Source of the DNA: Monodelphis domestica
Lineage: Eukaryota > Chordata > Mammalia > Didelphimorphia > Didelphidae
DNA: 64,000 nucleotides
Reading direction: 5' to 3'
Assembly: GCF_027887165.1 (NCBI RefSeq)
Contig: NC_077227.1
Location: forward strand, 346,857,707-346,921,706
How positions within the stretch are numbered: position 1 is the first letter of the stretch; each line of letters starts with the position of its first letter. Below the pieces are notes generated by a model, which saw only the letters and a program-made list of their open reading frames with translations, ran no database searches and had not been told where the DNA came from. Positions 1-10,777 of this stretch are shown piece after piece. The translations under genes and the position numbers were made by a program.

Positions 1-142
1 GTCTTGAGTTCAAATCTAGCCTCACATATTTCCTAGCTATGTGACCCTGGCAAAATCACTTATTCTCAGTTGCTTAGCCCTTTACTACTCTACTGCTTTG
101 GAATCAATACTTAGTATTGATTTCAAGATGAAAGATAAGGGT
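1..142 (+). repeat. SINE-A, 3' part
   Basis: Starts inside the body (gttcaaatctagcctcac) at the window edge and reaches the tail, ending in a G run. It faces an antisense copy tail to tail. Confidence 0.85.
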
Positions 143-155
143 GGGGGGGGGGGGG
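143..155 (+). repeat. Poly-G tract
   Basis: Thirteen consecutive G between two opposed SINE tails. Confidence 0.9.
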
Positions 156-156
156 T

Positions 157-352
157 TAAACCCTTGCCTTCCATCTTGGAATCAATACTGTGTATTGGTT
201 CCAAGGCAAAAGAGTGGTAAGGGCTAGGCAATGGGGGTCAAGTGACTTGCCCAGGGTCACACAGCTAGGAAATGTCTAAGATCAGATTTGAACCTAAGAC
301 CTCACATCTCTAGGCCTGGCTCTCAATCCGCTAAGCCACCCAGCTGCCCCCT
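157..352 (-). repeat. SINE-A, near full length, antisense
   Basis: Reads as the reverse complement: aaacccttgccttccatctt at the left, cacccagctgcccc at the right. Confidence 0.9.
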
Positions 353-454
353 TGCTTTTTGTTTTTAAGAAAAGTTAGTATGGTTTGGAGGAAAATGAGG
401 AGCCAGAAAAACTGAAAGATTGCCAAATTTAGAGTATAAGACCATGGACTAATT

Positions 455-995
455 ATACATAGGTGGTACCATAGATAAAATGCTGGACTTGGAGTTGGGA
501 AGGTCTAGGCTCAAATACTGCCTTAGAGACTCACTAGCTGTGTGACCCTCAGCAAGACACTTAACTTCCCTCAATCTCAGTTTCCTTATCTATAAAATGG
601 GGGTAATAATAGCACCTATTCCATTTGATTGTGAGCTTCTTAAAAACAGGGACTGATTTTTTTTACTTTCTTCATAGCTCCTTTACTTTTGTAGCACAGT
701 AGCTGGCTTGTAGTCATTTCAGTCATACCTGACTCTTTAGGGTCCCATTTGGGGTTTCTTTAGCAAAGGATACTAGAATGATTTACCATTTTCTTCTCCA
801 GCTCATTTTACAAATAAGGAAACTGAAGCAAACAGGGCTAAGTGACTTGGCCACAGTCACACAGCTAATAAGTGTCTGAGGCCAGATTTGAACTCAGAAA
901 GATGAATCTTCCTGACTCTAGGCTCAGCACCCCATTCTCTATGGTGACACTTAGCCGCCCTACCTACCTGGCTTGTAGACACTTTAATAAAGGGA
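455..995 (+). repeat. MIR/THER-type SINE split by a SINE-B
   Basis: A tRNA-like start and CORE (ctagctgtgtgaccc), then cagtttccttatctataaaatg, are typical. The terminal part is interrupted at 714-967 and resumes with acactttaataaa. Confidence 0.75.
714..967 (-). repeat. SINE-B (MAR1-like), antisense, inserted in a MIR
   Basis: The body cttctccagctcattttaca marks the family. An 11-bp direct repeat CTGGCTTGTAG at 703-713 and 968-978 is the target-site duplication. Confidence 0.85.
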
Positions 996-1161
996 AGGGG
1001 AATTGTTAACTACTTCGTGGAGTTGTAGAGAAGGATCAAAAGAGATAACACGCTATGCAAAACTTAAGATCTTAATACAACTTAAATAAAACTTAATAAA
1101 AGATCATTATTATTGTCAATGTGGTAACATTCTCTTTATTTTCTTTTAAAACCCCCATCAG

Positions 1162-1394
1162 GAAGACATCTAGTTTTCCAGATTCTCGGACTCCTGCTCT
1201 CTATGCCACGTGGACATTATCCACCTCCTCAGTTTCATCTCAAGGGAGCATCTCAGACAATGATCCCAGACAAGGCCATCCCTTTAAGTCAGTCTTTGTG
1301 CCAACAGCTGTAGTCAATCCAGTGAGGAGCACAGGTGGACCAGGAGCCTTTGGACAAAACTCTTTTCGGAAAGTGCGAAACAGCATGAGAAAAA
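1162..1394 (+). CDS. Gene A, internal coding exon (Ser/Pro-rich protein, unrecognised)
   Basis: A 233-bp exon lies between a polypyrimidine/CAG acceptor (ends 1161) and a strong donor, AAAA|GTAAGT (1395). It begins at the third base of a codon and leaves one base for the next exon, which matches the phase of the exon at 4997. It encodes 77 full codons, opening [20 protein letters not shown] and ending [10 protein letters not shown]. The composition is rich in Ser, Thr, Pro and Gly with a basic end, so I infer a disordered region with no catalytic motif. I do not recognise the family. The ATG at 1121 that opens this frame lies upstream of the acceptor and is not a start codon. Earlier exons must lie left of the window. 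The exon call rests on splice sites, phase and an open frame, not on homology. Confidence 0.8.
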
Positions 1395-1479
1395 GTAAGT
1401 GGTGAGGCGGGGCAGTGCTGCTCCAACTTTTTTGGTCTCAGGAAACACTGTTACACTCTCAGAAATTATTGAGGGAGAC

Positions 1480-1672
1480 AATGAGATGGCTCAGTGCAAT
1501 AGAGCACTGGTACTGAAGATGGGAAGCCCTGGGTTCAAGTTTGACTTCAGATATGTGTATACTAACAGAATGATCCCTGGACAAGTCATTGTCTAGTCCT
1601 TACTGCTCTTATATCTTGGAAGCAATATTAGTTATCCATTCTAAAACATAAGGTAAGGGTTTAAGAAAAAAA
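1480..1672 (+). repeat. SINE-A, diverged
   Basis: Head gatggctcagtgcaatagag and tail aaggtaagggttt are readable; the middle is worn. Confidence 0.75.
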
Positions 1673-2256
1673 TGACTGAGGACTCTCCAAAGAACTTTTC
1701 TTCAGGTAAACCACACCTATTGTTATTTATCAAATTAGGAATTGAAAGTGATAAATGTTTAAAATATTTATTAATTAATTTTAAAATCATCATCATCATC
1801 CTCATCCATTGTATATTAACATAAATAACATTGTTTAATCAAAAGTAGCATTTTTTGAAATAAAAATTGGTGAAAAGAGTAACATTGTTTAACGTTTTTG
1901 CAAATCTCTTTAGAAGACTGGCTTAATATAAGGCAGCTGAATTCTCATATCTAGTTGTGTAATCACTTTGTCGCTGTATGTTATTTTTGCTTGAAGAATA
2001 TGAAGAAAATCTGGTGTCACACAGATATGGAATTGGAAAAGGAGGAGTGTTTTAATAGGCAAATAACATTTCAATATTATTATGAAAAGCTTCTACTTCA
2101 AAGATCCCCTGAAAGAGTATTGGGGACCCTAAGATGTCCAAGGACCATACTTTGAGGACTCTTGATATAGAGGCACACTTGTCTTTAAATAAGAGACAGG
2201 TGAAATTATTTTTATAACTTAGAGGCATTTTTTAAAACAAAATATGTGGGGGGAAG

Positions 2257-2412
2257 GGGCAGCTAGATAGCTCAATGATTAGATAGCCAGGCCTAGAGAT
2301 GGGAGGTCCTGAATTCAAATTTGACCTCCAATATTTCCTATGTGACCCTGGGCAAGTCACTCAACCCCAATTGCCTTGCCCTTAGTACTCTAAAGAGATA
2401 AAAGTTTTTTAA
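2257..2412 (+). repeat. SINE-A, shortened tail
   Basis: Clear head and CORE; most of the tail after cttagtactct is missing. Confidence 0.8.
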
Positions 2413-2486
2413 AAATTAATTTTTTCTGGTACTCATTGTTCTAATGCTCTGTTTCTTTTTTGTTTTATCTAAAAACATTGTTTTTA

Positions 2487-3175
2487 ATATCCATGGAATA
2501 TGCAAAGATGGTTGACTATTAGGAAAACTATCCACATAATTGACCATATTAACAAGCAAACCAACAAAAATCACACGATTATCTCAATAGATGCAGAAAA
2601 AGCCTTTGATAAAATACAACACCCATTCCTATTGAAAACACTAGAAAGTATAGGAATAGAAGGGCCTTTCCTAAAAATAATAAACAGTATCTATCTAAAA
2701 CCATCAGCAAGTATCATCTGCAATAGGGATAAATTAGAAGCCTTCCTAATAAGATCAGGAGTGAAGCAAGGATGCTCATTATCACCACTATTGTTTAATA
2801 TTGTACTAGAAATGCTAGCAGTAGCAATTAGAGAAGAAAAAGAAATTGAAGTCATTAAAATAGGCAATGAGGAGACCAAGCTATGACTCTTTACAGATGA
2901 TATGATGATCAACTTAAAGAATCCTAGGGAATCCACAAAGCTAATTGAAATAATCAACAACTTCAGCAAAGTTACAGAATACAAAGTAAACCCGCATAAG
3001 TCATCAGCATTTCTATATATCTCCAACACAGCTCAGCAGAAGAATTAGAAAGAGAAATTCCATTTAAAGTCACCCTAGACAATATAAAATATTACAAATC
3101 TATTTGCTAAGACAAGCACAGGAATTATATGAACACAACTACAAAACACTTTCCACACAATTAACATCCATGGAA
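2487..3175 (+). mobile_element. L1 LINE fragment, ORF2 reverse transcriptase
   Basis: An open frame at 2500-2886 encodes the RT core: [20 protein letters not shown] (motif with the first catalytic Asp), then [24 protein letters not shown] at 2884-2886 falls just before LFTDDMMI, where an intact L1 has FADD, so the catalytic box is altered and the frame is broken. The following IINNFSKV and NPHKSSAFLYISNT blocks are still readable with more stops. The copy is truncated at both ends and is inactive. Confidence 0.9.
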
Positions 3176-3494
3176 TTTTAGGGGTTATGGACATTAATTA
3201 TATGAGGTATAAATTTTGATTGTTCTTTATAAAATACCAACTTGAAATAATTTGAATCAGAATGGGATGAACCTCCAATGCTTTTGTTTTTCTGACTCAA
3301 AAAAATGAACTGTAATTCCCCTTGAGCAAGAAAATGACCAGCAAACCCAGTGTACTCACAGCATCATACTTGAGGCAGGGTTGGGTAGCAAAAGGGAGGA
3401 AGGTAGATTACATGTATAAATGATGACTACTAGCTCACTCACAAAAGCTGAGAGCACCAGTGGTGTTTAGCCACTGACTTATCTTTCCATGTTC

Positions 3495-3625
3495 AGTCCA
3501 TAAACATTTGTTAAACACCTACTATGTTCTGAGCACTGGTTTAAGCACAGGCCATACAAAAAAGAGACAAAAGACAGTCTCTACCTCCAAGGGGCTTACA
3601 ATTGGAAGAAGCACATGAGAACTAA
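3495..3625 (-). repeat. L2 LINE 3' end, antisense
   Basis: Reads catttgttaaacacctacta then a cca-aggggcttaca block, the reverse of an L2 tail. Confidence 0.75.
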
Positions 3626-4011
3626 GCCTGAGCCAAGGCAATAGAACATTGGTAACTGGTTCTAAAATTTCTCTTTGGGGATTAAAGAAAGGTAAGTGCC
3701 CTCCAGGTAAAAGCATCTTGGTTCCATGATGCTATGTCAGCCACTGGTCCTAAGGTAAAAATGTAAAAACCTTCTGGGAGTCCACAGAAACAAATGCCTG
3801 ACTCCCCATTTAGCTTGCAAAACCAAATACCTAAAAAGACCTCGAGGATGCTGTGTGTTTGAAAATTACCATAACAAAAATCAGAAGTGTATTTCCGCCA
3901 CTGGAATGAGCAGACCTGTGTGTATTGAAAGGGAAGCATTAGACCTTTCTCTAGTGCAGAACTCTAATGTTTCAATTCCCAGATCTTTGTTGTCATTATT
4001 CTTGTTGTTCA

Positions 4012-4245
4012 GTCATGTCCAACTCTTCATGACCCCTTGGACTTGTCCACAGAATTTTGTTGGCAAAGATATTGGAGTGCTTTGCCATTTCCTTCTCCTC
4101 TGTGTCCCCATTTTACAGTTGAAGAACTGAAGCAAATAGATGTTAAATGGCTTGTCCAAGGTCACACAATAAGTGTTTGAGGTCATATTTGAACTGAGAT
4201 CTTTTAACTCCAGGCCTGGTGCTCTGTACCACCTAAATGTCCTAC
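4012..4245 (-). repeat. SINE-B, antisense
   Basis: ttgttgttcagtcatgtcca at the left and the head gccagg-type sequence at the right mark a near full-length copy. Confidence 0.85.
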
Positions 4246-4369
4246 TATGATCCTACCATCTCCCAAATCCCCATTTACTTCTGTCTCTCCACCAAAAATA
4301 ATGCCTTCTGATCCTGTCACCATGTTTCTGGTAAAAGGCGCCTCTCTTTCTTATAATGATATGTCTCAA

Positions 4370-4730
4370 AAGCCATAAGGGAGGGGACCTGCCTGCTTAA
4401 TCACTTAGGCTCCTGTTTCCTCATCTTATAAAATGAGGAGTTAATCTAGATAACTCTTCTAAGATCTCTTCTAGTTCTAGATTCTGTGATCTCATTGTCT
4501 CCTGGACTGCTTCATACTATCACCAGCAGTAATTAACGGCTAAGAGTTCAACAACTGATTCAGTAGAAAGAGAACTGAATTTGGAATCAGAGGACCTGGG
4601 TTCAATTTTCTATTTCTGCCATGGATGAAATCCCTTACTTTCTGGGTCTCTTCTATGTTAGATGATAAGGGATTATACTAGCTAAGCTTTAAAAATTCCC
4701 TTCTCCCTGATTCTGTTACCCTATACAGTT
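4370..4730 (+). repeat. Two old MIR/THER pieces
   Basis: 4370-4500 has cctgtttcctcatcttataa and cttctagttctagattctgt. 4555-4730 has a tRNA-like start (gaatcagaggacctgggttc) and a worn second half. Confidence 0.6.
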
Positions 4731-4996
4731 CTCATCTCTCATCTCTAATTTGAGAATCAAAAAAACATTGCCCCAAAGACCATGTCAATATCTAAATGTA
4801 AAACAGGGACGTGGGCCCCAAAACAGAGCCTTAGAGTGATCCTGAATGTGTATGATTCATATCATAAAAGCACTGTCCTGTTCCAAGATATTGTCAAATC
4901 ATATTATTTGTGATAAGAATTCCAGATATGGACATGCATCTGATAAAAGCAAGTAAACCCCTCTGTCACTGATAAAGAAATCATTTTACTTTCCAG

Positions 4997-5355
4997 ATGG
5001 ATCACTTCAGAGACCCCCCTTCTCTGGGTCCCCAACTATCGCTGGCTCTCTGCGGCGGACCCCATCAGTTTCAGTTCGACCTCAACCATTCCCATCTTAT
5101 CAGTCAAAATCCATCCCTTCACCATCCTTAACTACTGCTGTGGTTGATACTGGTACGAGGCCTTCTTCAACTAGCGAACCTGCAATCGTTTTTGGAAGCA
5201 GAGGCACTGATAGCAGAGTCCATTCAGCTGCCAACTCCATCATCGTGGAATCCAAAGAAACCCCAGTGAAGAGTGAACCTCCCATAAAGCCACCTGCATC
5301 GGCTCCACCATCCATCCTAGTGAAACCAGAGAACTCCAAAACTGGTGCTGAAAAG
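4997..5355 (+). CDS. Gene A, penultimate visible coding exon (Ser/Pro-rich)
   Basis: A 359-bp exon with acceptor ACTTTCCAG| and donor GAAAAG|GTAAGC. Two bases complete the codon split from the exon at 1394 (A+AT, Asn), then 119 codons run to a phase-0 donor. The protein has Ser/Pro/Arg stretches (GSLRRTPSVSVRPQPFPSYQ) and a Lys/Pro-rich end (VKSEPPIKPPASAPPSILVK). RRTPS and similar clusters resemble phosphorylation sites in disordered tails, which is inference. No enzymatic or zinc-binding motif is visible. Reverse-strand frames over the same interval are shadows. A SINE with a retrocopied insert begins about 10 bases after the donor and does not disturb the splice site. Confidence 0.82.
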
Positions 5356-5364
5356 GTAAGCATG

Positions 5365-5757
5365 GATGGTAGCTAGATGACTTAGGGGATAGAGAGTCAG
5401 GCCTAGAGAACCAGGTCCTGGGTTCAAATATGACCTCAGACATTCATGCCTGAGTTTTGAAGAAAAACCCTGGTTATATAGACGTTCTTGTAGATCCTAC
5501 TATTTTGCATAAAATTAGAATGTCCTTAAGTTACTAATCAGCATGTATTAATCATTAATACTTTCTGTATAAAGTATATTTTGCTCTTTGTAAATAAAAA
5601 AACAATAATAATTAAAAAAAAAAACAAATATGACCTCAGATACTTCCTAACTGTGTAATCCTGGGCAAATCACTTAACCCCAAGTGCCTAGCCCTTGCCG
5701 CTTTTTTTGTTGTAGAATTGATAGTATGAAAGAAAATGAGGGTTAAAAAAAAAAGAG
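5365..5757 (+). repeat. SINE-A split by a retrocopied insert
   Basis: The head runs to 5440 and the body resumes at 5625 (gacctcagatacttcctaac), reaching the tail near 5757. Confidence 0.85.
5441..5624 (+). mobile_element. Retrocopied transcript 3' end (processed insert)
   Basis: A 184-bp insert flanked by a perfect 16-bp direct repeat CAAATATGACCTCAGA (5425-5440 and 5625-5640). It ends AATAAA (5593-5598) followed by an A-rich tract. TSD, polyadenylation signal and A tail are what L1-driven insertion of a host mRNA leaves. No coding sequence is seen and the source transcript is not recognised. Confidence 0.8.
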
Positions 5758-5914
5758 GTCGTTAGGGAGCCTTCATGAGGAAGGGGACTTCTCTAGTAAA
5801 TCAAAATCTTTCACATGGAAAATATTCCAATTCAACATTTGAATATCAGCTAGAGTTAGTTCTCTCAGGAGTTTACTTTTGATATAATATGGTACATGGC
5901 TGCTACCTGAATTA

Positions 5915-6280
5915 GTTATTACAGAACCACTGAGTTGGAACCTTGGAGGTTATCTTGTCCAACCTATGCCTGAAGGAAGATCTCTCCATCATACCCTACA
6001 AGTGGTCAGTCAGCCCTTTGCTTGAAGATGTGTCCAGTGAGAGGAAAGCCACTGCCTCCTAAAGAAACCAATTCTATTTTTGAATAGCTCAAATCATTAG
6101 GAAGCTATTCATGCCAGCCAACCTAAATATGCACCTCTAAGGGAAGAATCTCATTGTTCCTAGTTATGTCATGTGGTGCCTGGGAAAACATCTCATCCCT
6201 CCTCCAAAGAGAACCACTCTTCAGTTACTTGAAGACAGCTATCATATTACCCACCACCACCGCCATCTTCTTTTCTAAGA
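5915..6280 (-). repeat. CR1/L3 LINE, 3' region, antisense
   Basis: gttggaaccttggaggttat, cttgtccaacc and gaagacagctatcatattac are landmark blocks of the mammalian L3/CR1 3' part in reverse. Confidence 0.7.
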
Positions 6281-6284
6281 TATA

Positions 6285-7167
6285 ACCATCAATCAGCAAA
6301 TATTTATTTAGCATCTCCCAAATGCCAGGCACTAGATACTTGGGACCAAGTTACAAATTGAGACTTCCTTCCCTGTAGGTGTTTATAGTCTACTGTTTTT
6401 TATTATTGTTAAGTTGTTTTAGTCATGTCTGATTCTTTGTGACCTCGTTTGGCATTTTCTAGGCAAAGATACTGGAGCAGTTTACCATTTCCTTCTCCAG
6501 CTCATTTTATAAATGAGGAAGCTAAGGCAAACAGGGTTCAGTAATTTAGGCAGGGTCACACAGCTAGAGTCTGAGGTCAGATTTGAACTCCGGAAGAGGA
6601 GTCTTCTTTACTCCAAGCCCAACACTCCATCCACTGAGCCTTCTAGCTGTCCATATAATCTATTAGGGGAATTTAATATGTTCGTAGATAAGTAAATCTA
6701 GGATATATTTTTTTAAATATACTGTAATGAGGCAAGGGAAGCAAATTCACTAACAACTGGAAGAATCAGAAATGGTATCTTGAAAGAAAGGATAACTTGA
6801 CCTGAGCTTTGAAGGTTCTAAGACATGGAGATGAAGGTAGAGAGGTGGGAGAGAGAAAATAACATATGGGGAACATCAGGGAGGTCCAGTTGGTTGAAAC
6901 AGAGTGAAGGAAGGGGAATAAAATGTTAATAAACTTGGAAAGAGAGTCTTGGAGTCAGATTGTGAAGGGGTTTGATGTCAAAAGGGGGAGTTTTGCATTT
7001 TATCCTAGAGGCAGTAGAAAGTCACTAAAACTTCTTAATTGAAAGAATAAAATTAGGAGACTGGCATTTTAAGGATATCAGTTTGGCAGTTGTTGGGCAG
7101 ATGGATGGTAAAGAGCAGTAATTAGATGGGGGAAACATTTTAGGAGCCTATGGCAATAGTATGTTAT
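6285..7167 (-). repeat. L2 LINE 3' part, antisense, split by a SINE-B
   Basis: Begins atatttatttagcatctccc and resumes after the SINE at 6653 with the upstream L2 section (gaagggg-tttgatgtcaaaag, ttttatcctagaggcagtag). Confidence 0.75.
6395..6652 (-). repeat. SINE-B, antisense, inside L2
   Basis: Imperfect 9-bp direct repeats TATAGTCTA and TATAATCTA flank the copy. Confidence 0.8.
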
Positions 7168-7395
7168 TCTTGAGTCATCTCAGTCATATCTATTTCTTTG
7201 TAACCTCATTTGAGGTTTTCTTGGCAAAGATAGTGGAACAGTTTGCCATTTCCTTTTCCCGTTCATTTTACAAATGAGGAAACTGAGGCAAACAAGGTTA
7301 AGTGACTTGCCCAGGGTCATACAGCTAATATCTGATGCTGGATTTTAGTTCAGGTCTTCCTGCCTCCGGGGCCTATGCTCTGTCCCTGTTGTAAC
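7168..7395 (-). repeat. SINE-B, antisense
   Basis: ttttcttggcaaagatagtg and aaatgaggaaactgaggcaa identify it; the head is worn. Confidence 0.8.
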
Positions 7396-7414
7396 AATCT
7401 AGCCTAGATGAAAT

Positions 7415-7618
7415 GAGGGGGCAGCTAGGTAGTACAGTGGATAGAGCACCAGGCCTGGAGTCAGGAAGACTTGGGTTCAAATCTGGTCTGAGACACTTCC
7501 TAACCGTGTGACCCTAAGCAAACCACTTAACACTGATTGCCTAACCCTTGCCACTTTTCTGTCTTAGAATTGAGACTAAGACAGAAGGCAAGGCAAGGCG
7601 GCATTGGTTTGTTTTAAA
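7415..7618 (+). repeat. SINE-A with a SINE-B-like head
   Basis: Head agtacagtggatagagcacc with gagtcaggaagacttggg resembles SINE-B, while the tail is SINE-A-like (cttagaattgagactaagac). Confidence 0.75.
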
Positions 7619-7659
7619 GAGTAAATGAGGGAGTAGGCTAAGGTGGTTAAAATGGCATA

Positions 7660-8955
7660 CATTCAAAATCTTCCACCATGGTGGTTGTTATCTTCTGTAT
7701 TCTTTCTAAAACGTAGCAGCTAGAGTTGAATACTATACTAGATTTTATCCGACCAAGTCAGAGTACAGAGAAATATCATTTTCTTCTTCCTAGAAGCAAT
7801 GCTGCATAAAACATAGACCACAATCACATTATTATCTACCATATACTATTGGTTCATAGAAAATGTGTATTTCACCACACACCCAGACCTACCTCAGAAA
7901 AATACTATCTAGCCGTACTTCTTCCATCTTATACTTGTGATCTTGATTTTTGAACCTAAATGTGACTTTACATTTGTCTCTAATAACATTCAATTTATTT
8001 GATTTGGCCCAATGTTCTAGCTTGTCAGTCTTTTGAGATCCTGATGCTAGCATCCTTTGTGTTAGCTATCACTCTTCAGCTATGTGTGTGCATTGTGCAT
8101 ATTTGATAAGCATGCCATCTATGCCTTTATCCAAATCACTTATTAAAATGTCAGAAAGCACAAAGCCAAGCACAAATTCCTGAATCGCTCCACTGGAGAC
8201 TCTTTCCAAGTTGACAATAAGCCACTAATGACTACTCTTTGAATCTGGCCATTATTCCAGTTCTGAATCCATTTCTAATTGTTCCAGCATCTATCCCATC
8301 TCTCTCCATCTTTTTCAAAAGAACATAATGAAAGATTTTATCAAATGCTTTGCTCAATCTAAGTAATTTATATTTCATAGGATCTACAACATTCCTTTGA
8401 TCCTATTACTCTAGTAATATTGTTCAAACAAAAAAGATAAAAGTATATTTAGCATGCCCTTTTCATAATAAAGCCATGCTGACTTTTGTGATGATTGTTT
8501 CTTTTTCTAGATCATCAGTTATCATCCCTGGAATAATCTGTTCTAGATATTTTTAGGAATCAAAGTCAAGTTCACTGGTCTATAGTTTTCAAATAGCGTT
8601 GCCTTCTCCTTTATTAAAAATTGGGACACCATTTCCCCTTTCTCCAGTTCTCTGAAGGTTTCAGGTAATTTCTCATTCTCTAAAAGTCTTCAAAAGTCAC
8701 TGACTACACCACTCTGTACTCATGTCCACCAGTTCTTTTTGTACCTAAGGATAGATGTATCTGGACCAGAGGACCTAAATTCATCAAGAGTTTATCTTGA
8801 GTATCTACTCCCCATAATAAGCCATAAATTGTTAGATTATAGAAATGAAATAAGAACCAATTAGCTCTCCTTCTTCAGTTGTCATCGTCCTTTCCACACA
8901 GAGCACAATTCTAGTCTCTTTTTTTTGAACCTCATCTTTTCCCCAGTATAGTTTT
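7660..8955 (-). mobile_element. CR1/L3 LINE fragment with decayed reverse transcriptase
   Basis: On the minus strand the text decodes, through many frame changes, to the CR1 RT region: a block like HGF, then SKAFDKIFHYVLL (the DFSKAFD motif), a ISDLDKGIDGMLIKYA-like block, and LEHWAKSNKLNVI with KCKVTF. The catalytic FADD box is not recoverable by eye. This is one of the oldest LINEs in the window and is 5'-truncated. Confidence 0.75.
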
Positions 8956-8959
8956 AGTA

Positions 8960-9168
8960 AACCCTTTCCTTATAGCTTAGAATCAGTACTAAGTATTGGT
9001 TCCAAGGCAAAAGGACAGTAAGGGTTAAGAGGGGTTAACAGCAATGAGGGTTAAGTGATTTGCCCAGGATCATACAGCTAGGAAGTATCTGAGGCCAAAT
9101 TTTAACCCAGGACCTCCTATCTCAAGGCATGGCTCTCTACCACTGAACCACCTAGTTGTTACCAACTC
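8960..9168 (-). repeat. SINE-A, antisense, diverged
   Basis: Complete from aaaccctttcc to the head cacctagttg. Confidence 0.8.
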
Positions 9169-9249
9169 AAGACTTCTTAATTCTTACTTTGAGTTCCTAA
9201 ATATGCTACCATTTTTTCTTTATTGCAGCTAGAAATGAAGACTAGCAGG

Positions 9250-9318
9250 TGCATTTCAGTCAAACAACAAACAGTTATTATTTGTTTACTATATGCCAAG
9301 CAACTAGGTAGGATGTGG
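9250..9318 (-). repeat. L2 3' end, antisense
   Basis: A short remnant, gtttactatatgccaagcaa. Confidence 0.55.
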
Positions 9319-9319
9319 A

Positions 9320-9705
9320 CAGCCAACTGGTATAGTAGATAAAGTACCAGACTTGGAGTCAGAAAGGCTCATCTTCCTAAATTCAGAACTCGCCTCGGAC
9401 ACTTACTAGCTGTGTGACCCTGGGCAAGTCACTCATGCCTATTTACCTTAATTTCCTCATCTATAAAATGAGCTGGAGAAGGAAATGGCAAACCAGTATC
9501 TTTGCCAAGAAAACCTCAAATGGGATTATAAAGAGACTGACAATGACTGAAATGACCAAATAACAACAGCAATGAAATCTGTGTAACTAAACCATAGATA
9601 AATCCTTAATCTCTCTGAGCCTTAGTTTTTTCATCTGTAAACGGGAATGATAATTCTACTGTGAGGCTCAAGTGATTTATTATATGTAAAGCACTTTTGT
9701 TTAAG
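9320..9705 (+). repeat. SINE-B followed by a MIR/THER piece
   Basis: SINE-B runs to about 9575 with gagctggagaaggaaatggc and a worn gactgaa/aacaacagc tail. 9585-9705 has gccttagttttttcatctgt and gtaaagcactt, as in MIR. Confidence 0.8.
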
Positions 9706-9954
9706 CACCAAATAAATTTCAATTATAATTGAGTATATGAAGAGGAGCTTTGAGAATAGCCTGTTCATATGTTCGTCTAGGTTAAGTGAGAAGTTGTGCC
9801 AAGGACACAGGAAAATGGGAATCAGTTTCATTCAGTTTTATTACCAGTGACCTGTCTTAGAGATTTAACAAACAGCACTAGCAACCTCTTACAGAAGTGT
9901 CTTAAGGACTCAAGGATGTGAAAAAATAAAGAATTTTTAAAATGTGCAAAGGAA

Positions 9955-10237
9955 CAGCTAAGTAGATCTCTAGCTGTGTGACCCTGGGCAAGTCACATAA
10001 CCCCATTGCTCTTCTGCCTAGGAACCAGACAGAAGGTAAGGGTTTAAAAAAAAAATAGGGGGCAGCTGGGTGGCTCAATGGATAGAGAGCCAGACCTAGA
10101 GGTCCTAGGTTCAAATATGCCCTCAGACCCTTCCTAGCTGTGTGACCCTGGGCAAGTCACTTAACCCCCATTGCCTAGCCCTTACTGCTCTTCTGCCTTG
10201 GAATCAATACATAGTATTTAATTTAAAATAAAAAAAA
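9955..10237 (+). repeat. Two tandem SINE-A copies (first one internally deleted)
   Basis: 9955-10052 keeps part of the head, CORE and tail. 10058-10237 is near complete, starting ggggcagctgggtggctcaa. Confidence 0.85.
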
Positions 10238-10285
10238 AAGAATTTAATGCGTAAAACTACCGAAACATACTACATTAATTTATCC

Positions 10286-10777
10286 TGTCATGACTAGAAA
10301 GCCTTTCTCTTTCCCGGCTGCCGCCTTACTCTCTCTCCTTCAAGGACTCTTCTTCTCAAAAACCTCCCTAGATGGCTACCTTAAGCATCTTTAGGAACTT
10401 CCTCTTCTGAAAAAAAGGACCTCTGAATTATAATCACTGCTTGCGGCCACAGGTCGGAGCAGGACAGGCTCTAGTCAGGGACCTGACCCTCTTATACCCT
10501 TGGTTATAGCCACTTCCTCTGTGTAATTAGAATTTTGTTGCCCTAAAAACTACATTTCCCAGAATTCCTCTTTTCTCCCCACCTTCCGTCCTTAACGTTT
10601 TTGTACATAAAGTTTCGGGAACCCCACCCCTCAAGGCTCTCTCTCTTCTCCCCTGACTGTGGTCAGGATAAATTTCTCTTTACTCACAGTTTTTACTTTC
10701 CTCTACTTCAAGTGATTATTAATAAATCTTATAAAATATAACACTTGGAGTTATTGGATATTAATTTTAATCTTACA
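10286..10777 (+). mobile_element. LTR fossil of an endogenous retrovirus, solo-looking
   Basis: About 490 bp bounded by TGTCATGA and TCTTACA. The promoter-to-tail order resembles an LTR: ctacatttcccagaattcc, then gtacataaag, a pyrimidine-rich stretch, gtggtcaggataaa, and a U5-like end. No internal retroviral sequence adjoins it, so it is probably a solo LTR. Class is uncertain and the ends are approximate. Confidence 0.55.

Larger units (their letters stand above)
1395..4996 (+). other. Gene A intron (3.6 kb)
   Basis: Bounded by GTAAGT and TTTCCAG and of phase 1. It contains a SINE-A, another SINE-A, a 5'-truncated L1 reverse-transcriptase fragment, an L2 end, an antisense SINE-B and two MIR/THER pieces, all listed separately. 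About 1673-2256, 3190-3490, 3626-4007 and 4735-4990 hold nothing I recognise. Confidence 0.75.
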
